A stretch of 64,000 nucleotides of DNA, taken from Mycobacterium sp. 852002-10029_SCH5224772. Its GTDB lineage: Bacteria; Actinomycetota; Actinomycetes; Mycobacteriales; Mycobacteriaceae. Under the pieces are notes generated by a model, which searched no databases, was not told the origin of the DNA, and was given only the letters and a program-made list of their open reading frames with translations. The stretch spans positions 1 to 64,000 of the forward strand of contig NZ_LZHT01000132.1 of the NCBI RefSeq assembly GCF_001667315.1, written 5' to 3'. The position numbers and the translations under genes were made by a program. How positions within the stretch are numbered: the first letter of the stretch is position 1; each line of letters starts with the position of its first letter. This document shows, piece after piece, positions 58,583-64,000 of the stretch.

Positions 58583-58975
58583 ATGCCGACCCAGATCGTC
58601 GTCGCGGGTGCCCTGATCTGCGACGCGCGCCTCTTGGTGGCCCAGCGCGTCCGACCGCCGGAGCTGGCCGGGCGCTGGGAGCTACCCGGTGGCAAGGTCA
58701 CGCCCGGCGAGACCGAGCGCGACGCGCTGGCCCGCGAGCTGGCCGAGGAGCTGGGTTTGGCGGCGGGCGACGTCGTGGTCGGCGACCGGCTCGGCGCGGA
58801 CATCGTGGTGGACGGCGCAATCACGCTGCGGGCCTACCGGGTGCGTTTGCTCAGCGGCGAGCCGGACGCGCGCGATCACCGGGCACTGCGCTGGGTTACG
58901 GCCGCTGAGCTGCACGATCTCGACTGGGTACCGGCCGATCGAGGCTGGCTGGGGGATCTGGCCGGCGCGCTGTGA
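58583..58975 (+). CDS. mutT2: Nudix hydrolase MutT2
   Basis: A 130-residue Nudix pyrophosphohydrolase with a complete Nudix box in the order GGKVTPGETERDALARELAE (about residues 35-54) followed by ELGL, keeping the metal-binding RELxEELG glutamates. MutT2 of M. tuberculosis (Rv1160) hydrolyses 5-methyl-dCTP, dCTP and related nucleotides, cleaning the pool. N-terminal VVAGALICDARLLVAQRV is typical of the MutT subgroup. The ATG at 58583 has no strong ribosome binding site. Downstream lies the long leader of narG. Confidence 0.94.
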   Translation: MPTQIVVAGALICDARLLVAQRVRPPELAGRWELPGGKVTPGETERDALARELAEELGLAAGDVVVGDRLGADIVVDGAITLRAYRVRLLSGEPDARDHRALRWVTAAELHDLDWVPADRGWLGDLAGAL

Positions 58976-59430
58976 ACGGCCGTCATAACAAGTCCACAGA
59001 CTTCCGGCAGCTTATGCACAGCCGCGTTGCAGCTCGCCACAGTGAACTGAATAGAACAATATGACTTGTAGTAACGCCACACGAATCTGCCCTGGATGTG
59101 CGTGCCGATAGCGAGCCAGATGGTTGTTCAGTCCCTGCCGTCGCGGCTTCGGTGCCCGACCGGGACGTCCCGCGTGCGCGAAAACCGATGCTGATGACCC
59201 TGTTTTTCGTGGATTGGCCGCGCGCGGCGGAGGTGATTGCCCCATCCGCATCGACCTATGCTGGTGCTGTATCGCCGCCCAGCCCGCGGGCCCGAAATGC
59301 CGATGGTTGAGCCGATCCGAGCCGGTGTGGACGCGCGGATCACGGAGCTGATCGCCGAACACAACGCAACTGGGGTCACACGTACGGCCGGGCGACGAGG
59401 CGCGGCGCCACCGATGAGGAGGAGTACTTC
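58976..59430. other. Leader and promoter region of narG
   Basis: About 455 bases without a convincing gene. An AT-rich segment near 59040-59065 (GAATAGAACAATATGACTTG) is the best promoter candidate. A perfect 12-base palindrome CGGGACGTCCCG lies at 59161-59172. I see no full DosR box (TTSGGGACTWWAGTCCCSAA) in the region. Immediately before narG is a GAGGAGGAG ribosome binding site. Confidence 0.55.
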
Positions 59431-62400
59431 TTGACTGCCACACCGCACATTGGTGGAGTGCTCGAGGAGCTCTTGGAGCGCAGCGGGCGGTTCTTCACGC
59501 CGGGCGAGATCTCGGCCGACCTGCGCACCGTGACGCGCCAGGGCGGCCGCGAAGCCGACGTGTTCTACCGCGACCGGTGGAGCCACGACAAGGTGGTTCG
59601 CTCCACGCACGGCGTGAACTGCACCGGATCATGCTCGTGGAAGATCTACGTCAAAGACGGGATCATCACCTGGGAGACCCAGCAGACCGACTACCCGTCG
59701 GTGGGCCCGGACCGGCCCGAATACGAGCCGCGCGGTTGCCCCCGCGGCGCCTCCTTCTCCTGGTACAGCTACTCGCCCACCCGGGTGCGCTACCCCTACG
59801 CCCGCGGCGTGCTGATCGAGATGTACCGCGAAGCCAAGGCGCGGCTCGGTGATCCGGTGCTCGCGTGGGCCGACATCCAGGCCGATCCCGAGCGGCGTCG
59901 GCGCTATCAGCAGGGCCGCGGCAAGGGGGGACTGGTCCGGGTCACCTGGGCCGAGGCCACCGAGCTGATCGCCGCCGCCCACGTGCACACCATCAAGTCC
60001 TACGGGCCGGATCGGGTCGCCGGGTTTTCCCCGATCCCGGCGATGTCGATGGTGTCCTACGCCGCCGGCTCCCGGTTTTTCGAGCTGATCGGCGCCCCGA
60101 TGACGTCGTTCTACGACTGGTACGCCGACCTCCCGGTGGCCTCACCGCAGGTCTTCGGCGATCAGACCGACGTCCCCGAATCCGGGGACTGGTGGGACGC
60201 AGCGTATTTGATGATGTGGGGCTCCAACGTCCCGATCACCCGCACCCCCGACGCGCACTGGATGGCCGAGGCGCGTTACCGCGGCACCAAGGTGGTCACC
60301 GTCAGCCCGGACTACGCCGATAACACCAAGTTCGCCGATGAGTGGATGCCGTGCGCGGCCGGCACCGACGGGGCGCTCGCCATGGCGATGGGCCACGTCA
60401 TTCTCTCGGAATGCTATGTGAAAAAGCAGGTTCCGTTCTTCGCCGACTATTCGCGCCGCTACACCGATCTGCCGTTCCTGATCAAGCTCGAAGAACGCGG
60501 CGACATGCTGGTGCCGGGAAAGAACCTGACGGCGGCGGACCTGGGCGAGGCGGTCGAGAACGCGGCACTCAAGCCCGCGGTCTTGGACGAAACCACCAAT
60601 TCTGTTGTGGTGCCGCACGGGTCGCTGGGCTTCCGCTACGGCGAATCCGGCGTCGGAAAGTGGAACCTGGACCTCGGTGACCTGGTGCCGGCGCTCAGCG
60701 TGCGAGACGCGCACGGCCCCAACGGGGATAGCAGCACCGCGCTCGTGCACCTGCCAAGCTTCGACACCGTCGACGGCGAGGGCACGACCGTCGCGCGCGG
60801 TGTCCCGGTGCGCCGCATCGGCAAGCACGTGGTGTGCACCGTCTTCGACCTGATGCTCGCGCAGTATGGGGTGGCGCGGGCGGGGTTGCCCGGCGAATGG
60901 CCCACCGGCTACGACGACGCGACCCAGCAGAACACCCCCGCGTGGCAGGAAGCGATCACCGGTGTGTCGGCCGCCCAAGCCATCCGGGTGGCACGGGAAT
61001 TCGCGCGCAGCGCCGAGGAATCCGGCGGCCGCTCCATGATCATCATGGGCGGCGGCATCTGCCACTGGTTCCACGCCGACGCGATCTACCGCGCGGTGCT
61101 GGCGCTGCTGATGCTGACCGGGTCGATGGGCCGCAACGGCGGCGGCTGGGCCCACTACGTCGGCCAGGAAAAAGTGCGCCCGCTCACCGGTTTTCAGACG
61201 ATGTCGATGGCCACGGACTGGGTACGACCACCGCGGCAGGTGCCCGGCGCCTCGTACTGGTACGCCCACACCGACCAATGGCGGTACGACGGCTACGGGG
61301 CGGACAAGCTGGCCAGCCCGGTCGGCCGGGGCCGCTTTGCGGGCAAGCACACCATGGACCTGCTGGCGTCGGCGGTGGCCATGGGGTGGAGCCCGTACTA
61401 CCCGCAGTTCGACCGGTCGAGTCTGGACGTCGCCGACGAGGCGCGCGCGGCCGGGCGCGACGTTGCCGACTACGTCGCCGAGCAGCTCGGCCAGCGCAAA
61501 CTCAAACTCGCCGTGACCGATCCCGACAACCCCGTCAACTGGCCCCGGGTGCTTACCGTCTGGCGCGCCAACCTGATCGGTTCGTCGGGCAAGGGGGGCG
61601 AATACTTCCTGCGCCATCTGCTGGGAACCGACTCCAACGCGTCGGCGCTGCCGCCCGAGGACGGGGTCCGGCCCATCGATGTCACGTGTGCCGGGGACAT
61701 CCCCGAGGGCAAGCTCGACCTGATGATGTCGATCGACTTCCGGATGACCTCGACCACGCTGGTCTCCGATATCGTGCTGCCGGCGGCGACCTGGTACGAA
61801 AAGGCCGACATCTCCAGCACGGACATGCACCCCTACGTGCACGCGTTCAGCGCCGCGACCGACCCGCCCTGGGAAACACGTTCGGACTTCGACGCTTTCG
61901 GCGCCATCGCCCGCGCCTTCAGCGCCATGGCCAAGGAGCATCTGGGCACCCGCACCGACGTCGTGCTCAGCGCGCTGCAGCACGACACACCGGACGCGAT
62001 GGCCTATCCCGATGGCACCGAACAGGATTGGTTGCGCACCGGTGCGACGCCGGTGCCGGGCCGCACCATGGGCAAGCTCACCGTGGTGGACCGTGACTAC
62101 ACCGCCATCTACGACAAGTGGTTGACGCTGGGTCCGCTGGTCGGCAAGTTCGGGCTGACCACCAAGGGCGTCACCGTGCATCCCCTCCGGGAGGTCGAGG
62201 AGCTCGCCGCCAAATTCGGGGTGCTGAAATCCGGTGTGGCGGCGGGCCGCCCGGCCATTACCACCGCCGCGCGGATGGCCGACGTGCTGCTGCTGCTGTC
62301 GGGGACGACGAACGGCCGGCTGGCGGTGGAGGGCTTCCACGAACTGGAAAAGCGCACCGGTCAGCGGCTGGTGCATCTTGCCGAGGGCAGCGAGGACAAA

Positions 62401-63129
62401 CGCATCAGCTACGCCGACACCCAGGCGCGGCCCGTCCCCGTGGTCACCAGCCCCGAATGGTCGGGCAGCGAGACCGGCGGTCGCCGTTACGCACCGTTCA
62501 CCATCAACATCGAGAACCTCAAGCCGTTCCACACCCTGACCGGACGGATGCACTTCTATCTGGCCCACGACTGGGTCGAGGAACTCGGCGAGCACCTGCC
62601 GGTTTTCCGGCCGCCGCTGGACATGGCCCGCCTGTTCGGCGCACCCACCCTCGGCCCGACCGAGGACGGAATCGGGCTCACCGTGCGATACCTGACGCCG
62701 CACTCGAAGTGGTCGTTCCATTCCACCTACCAGGACAACCTGTACATGCTGTCATTGTCCCGTGGCGGCCCGACGATGTGGATGAGCCCGGGCGACGCGG
62801 CGAAAATCCAAGTGCGAGACAACGAATGGGTCGAGGCCGTCAACGTCAACGGCATCTACGTGTGCCGGGCGATCGTGTCGCACCGGATGCCCGACGGCGT
62901 GGTCTACGTCTACCACGTCCAGGAGCGCACCGTGGACACCCCGCGCACCGAAGCCAACAACAAGCGTGGCGGCAACCACAACGCGCTCACCCGGGTGCGG
63001 ATCAAGCCCAGCCATCTGGCCGGCGGCTATGGTCAGCACGCGTTCGCGTTCAACTACCTGGGGCCGACCGGCAACCAGCGCGACGAGGTGACCGTCGTGC
63101 GTCGCCGTAGCCAGGAGGTGCGGTACTGA
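59431..63129 (+). CDS. narG: Respiratory nitrate reductase alpha subunit
   Basis: The catalytic subunit that reduces nitrate to nitrite at the cytoplasmic side of the membrane-bound NarGHI complex. At 1232 residues it equals the M. tuberculosis protein. The FS0 iron-sulfur ligands His 60, Cys 64, Cys 68 and Cys 103 keep the exact E. coli spacing (HGVNCTGSC, then RGCPRG). The segment SFYDWYADLP contains the region of the molybdenum-coordinating Asp. The molybdenum bis-MGD cofactor contacts WGSNVPITRTPDAHW and TPHSKWSFHSTYQDN are present. The start is TTG 59431 behind GAGGAGGAG. No twin-arginine signal is evident in the short N terminus. narH follows. Confidence 0.98.
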   Translation: MTATPHIGGVLEELLERSGRFFTPGEISADLRTVTRQGGREADVFYRDRWSHDKVVRSTHGVNCTGSCSWKIYVKDGIITWETQQTDYPSVGPDRPEYEPRGCPRGASFSWYSYSPTRVRYPYARGVLIEMYREAKARLGDPVLAWADIQADPERRRRYQQGRGKGGLVRVTWAEATELIAAAHVHTIKSYGPDRVAGFSPIPAMSMVSYAAGSRFFELIGAPMTSFYDWYADLPVASPQVFGDQTDVPESGDWWDAAYLMMWGSNVPITRTPDAHWMAEARYRGTKVVTVSPDYADNTKFADEWMPCAAGTDGALAMAMGHVILSECYVKKQVPFFADYSRRYTDLPFLIKLEERGDMLVPGKNLTAADLGEAVENAALKPAVLDETTNSVVVPHGSLGFRYGESGVGKWNLDLGDLVPALSVRDAHGPNGDSSTALVHLPSFDTVDGEGTTVARGVPVRRIGKHVVCTVFDLMLAQYGVARAGLPGEWPTGYDDATQQNTPAWQEAITGVSAAQAIRVAREFARSAEESGGRSMIIMGGGICHWFHADAIYRAVLALLMLTGSMGRNGGGWAHYVGQEKVRPLTGFQTMSMATDWVRPPRQVPGASYWYAHTDQWRYDGYGADKLASPVGRGRFAGKHTMDLLASAVAMGWSPYYPQFDRSSLDVADEARAAGRDVADYVAEQLGQRKLKLAVTDPDNPVNWPRVLTVWRANLIGSSGKGGEYFLRHLLGTDSNASALPPEDGVRPIDVTCAGDIPEGKLDLMMSIDFRMTSTTLVSDIVLPAATWYEKADISSTDMHPYVHAFSAATDPPWETRSDFDAFGAIARAFSAMAKEHLGTRTDVVLSALQHDTPDAMAYPDGTEQDWLRTGATPVPGRTMGKLTVVDRDYTAIYDKWLTLGPLVGKFGLTTKGVTVHPLREVEELAAKFGVLKSGVAAGRPAITTAARMADVLLLLSGTTNGRLAVEGFHELEKRTGQRLVHLAEGSEDKRISYADTQARPVPVVTSPEWSGSETGGRRYAPFTINIENLKPFHTLTGRMHFYLAHDWVEELGEHLPVFRPPLDMARLFGAPTLGPTEDGIGLTVRYLTPHSKWSFHSTYQDNLYMLSLSRGGPTMWMSPGDAAKIQVRDNEWVEAVNVNGIYVCRAIVSHRMPDGVVYVYHVQERTVDTPRTEANNKRGGNHNALTRVRIKPSHLAGGYGQHAFAFNYLGPTGNQRDEVTVVRRRSQEVRY

Positions 63130-63167
63130 TGAGCGCCGACGCCGTGCGCGAAGGGAGTCCGCGATGA
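63129..63167 (+). other. Twelve-codon frame bridging narG and narH
   Basis: The narG TGA overlaps an ATG at 63129 (TGATG). This opens MSADAVREGSPR, whose TGA overlaps the narH ATG at 63164 (ATGA). Ribosomes ending narG could pass through this short frame into narH. AAGGGAG inside it serves narH. Coding for a functional peptide is unlikely. Confidence 0.35.
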
Positions 63168-64000
63168 AGGTCATGGCGCAGTTGGGGATGGTGATGAACC
63201 TCGACAAGTGCATCGGGTGTCACACCTGCTCGGTGACCTGCAAGCAGGCGTGGACTAACCGACCCGGCACCGAATACGTGTGGTTCAACAATGTCGAAAC
63301 CCGCCCCGGCCAAGGCTATCCGCGCACCTACGAGGACCAGGAGAAATGGCGGGGCGGCTGGATTCGTGACAAGATGGGCAGGCTGCGGTTGCGCGACGGC
63401 GGCCGTTTCCAGAAGCTGCTGCGGATCTTCGCGAACCCGAAGTTGCCGGTCATCGACGACTACTACGAGCCGTGGACCTACGACTACGAAAACCTGACCA
63501 CCGCACCCGCGGGCGACACCTTCCCGACGGCCGCGCCCCGAAGCGCGATCAGCGGTGAGCCGATGAAGATTTCGTGGGGACCGAACTGGGACGACAACCT
63601 GGCCGGCTCGTCGGAGATCCTGGCCGAAGACCCGATCCTGAAGAAGATCAGCGAGGAGATCAAACTCTCGCTCGAAGAGACCTTCATGTTCTACCTGCCC
63701 CGGATCTGCGAGCACTGCCTCAACCCCTCCTGCGTGGCGTCGTGCCCGTCGGGTGCGATGTACAAGCGCAGCGAGGACGGCATCGTGCTGGTGGACCAGG
63801 ACCGCTGCCGCGGCTGGCGGATGTGCGTGTCCGGATGTCCTTACAAGAAGGTCTATTTCAACCACAAGACGGGCAAAGCCGAGAAGTGCACGCTGTGCTA
63901 TCCGCGAATGGAGGTCGGGCTGCCGACCATCTGCTCGGAGACCTGCGTGGGCCGGCTGCGTTACCTCGGGGTGGTTCTCTACGACGCCGATCGGGTCCTG
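63164..64000 (+). CDS. narH: Respiratory nitrate reductase beta subunit (partial)
   Basis: The electron-transfer subunit passing electrons from NarI haem to NarG. The first 279 codons are present and the gene continues past the window. The first cluster group CIGCHTCSVTCKQAW lies at residues 16-30. The later groups CEHCLNPSCVASCP and CRGWRMCVSGCPYKK follow, with Trp in place of one Cys as required for the [3Fe-4S] centre, then KCTLCYPRM and CSETCVGR. AAGGGAG precedes ATG 63164. narJ and narI are expected further downstream, as in M. tuberculosis, but are outside the window. Confidence 0.97.
   Translation, partial: MKVMAQLGMVMNLDKCIGCHTCSVTCKQAWTNRPGTEYVWFNNVETRPGQGYPRTYEDQEKWRGGWIRDKMGRLRLRDGGRFQKLLRIFANPKLPVIDDYYEPWTYDYENLTTAPAGDTFPTAAPRSAISGEPMKISWGPNWDDNLAGSSEILAEDPILKKISEEIKLSLEETFMFYLPRICEHCLNPSCVASCPSGAMYKRSEDGIVLVDQDRCRGWRMCVSGCPYKKVYFNHKTGKAEKCTLCYPRMEVGLPTICSETCVGRLRYLGVVLYDADRVL

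Noticed and set aside
58976..59430. DosR box in front of narG
   Set aside because: No match to the full 20-base consensus; the CGGGACGTCCCG palindrome lacks the central A/T spacing.
60142..62721. About 860-codon open frame antisense to narG
   Set aside because: Mirror of narG codon bias; low-complexity product.
1..64000. tRNA, rRNA, CRISPR, prophage or integrase features
   Set aside because: No cloverleaf, rRNA-like, repeat-spacer or phage gene pattern was recognised on either strand; a dedicated search was not possible here.

Overview
The window is high-GC actinobacterial DNA and reads as a slow-growing Mycobacterium, most likely of the M. avium complex. The evidence is gene content and order. 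From left to right it follows the M. tuberculosis stretch Rv1117 to Rv1162 as I remember it: zwf1, gnd2, bpoB, ephC, ppdK, metE, the thiolase/hydratase pair, mcr, mmpL13, a sirtuin, pimE, mutT2 and narGH. Several accessory insertions interrupt that order. No rRNA, tRNA, CRISPR array, transposase or integrase was seen.

Layout. 1-2.7 kb: end of a proline-rich gene, an ABM-domain protein, a papain-like amidase homologue, a small membrane protein and an intact class III cyclase. 2.7-5.2 kb: the oxidative pentose phosphate pair zwf-gnd. 5.2-13.5 kb: hydrolases (bpoB, ephC), a wax-synthase-like protein, a C-terminally short PpdK coupled to a winged-helix partner, a DoxX protein and an amine oxidase. 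13.7-17.8 kb: a cation/proton antiporter divergent from a TrkA-type nucleotide sensor, and a DUF3556 membrane protein behind a KstR-like operator. 17.8-20.5 kb: metE with a cobalamin riboswitch.

20.6-36.2 kb is an accessory block for lipid or terpenoid-like catabolism. Its left part is decaying: a nitroreductase with two frameshifts and remnants of an SDR and a SnoaL-like gene, around two intact acyl-CoA dehydrogenases and a tandem TetR regulator. Its right part is intact: NorD-like VWA protein, NorQ/CbbQ-type ATPase, a signal-less periplasmic-binding-like protein, an AveC-family membrane protein, SDR, P450 and aldehyde dehydrogenase. A 14-15-bp motif (about AACAgATATTTGGTT) precedes five genes of this block and is the best candidate for an undescribed regulon here.

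36.5-47.4 kb: thiolase and enoyl-CoA hydratase; a type III polyketide synthase, methyltransferase and FAD oxidoreductase operon resembling phenolic-lipid or alkylpyrone loci; two NAD(P)-binding paralogues around a CPBP protease; echA-mcr-SDR ending in a strong terminator. 47.5-59 kb: an intact mmpL13, a methyltransferase, a sirtuin with a deacylase-type YxxR signature, a GntR regulator, F420/PPOX and DNA-repair genes, two secreted Ala/Pro proteins, pimE, a pterin dehydratase and mutT2. 59.4-64 kb: narG and the start of narH, which runs off the window.

Statements about M. tuberculosis or M. avium counterparts come from memory, not from a search.
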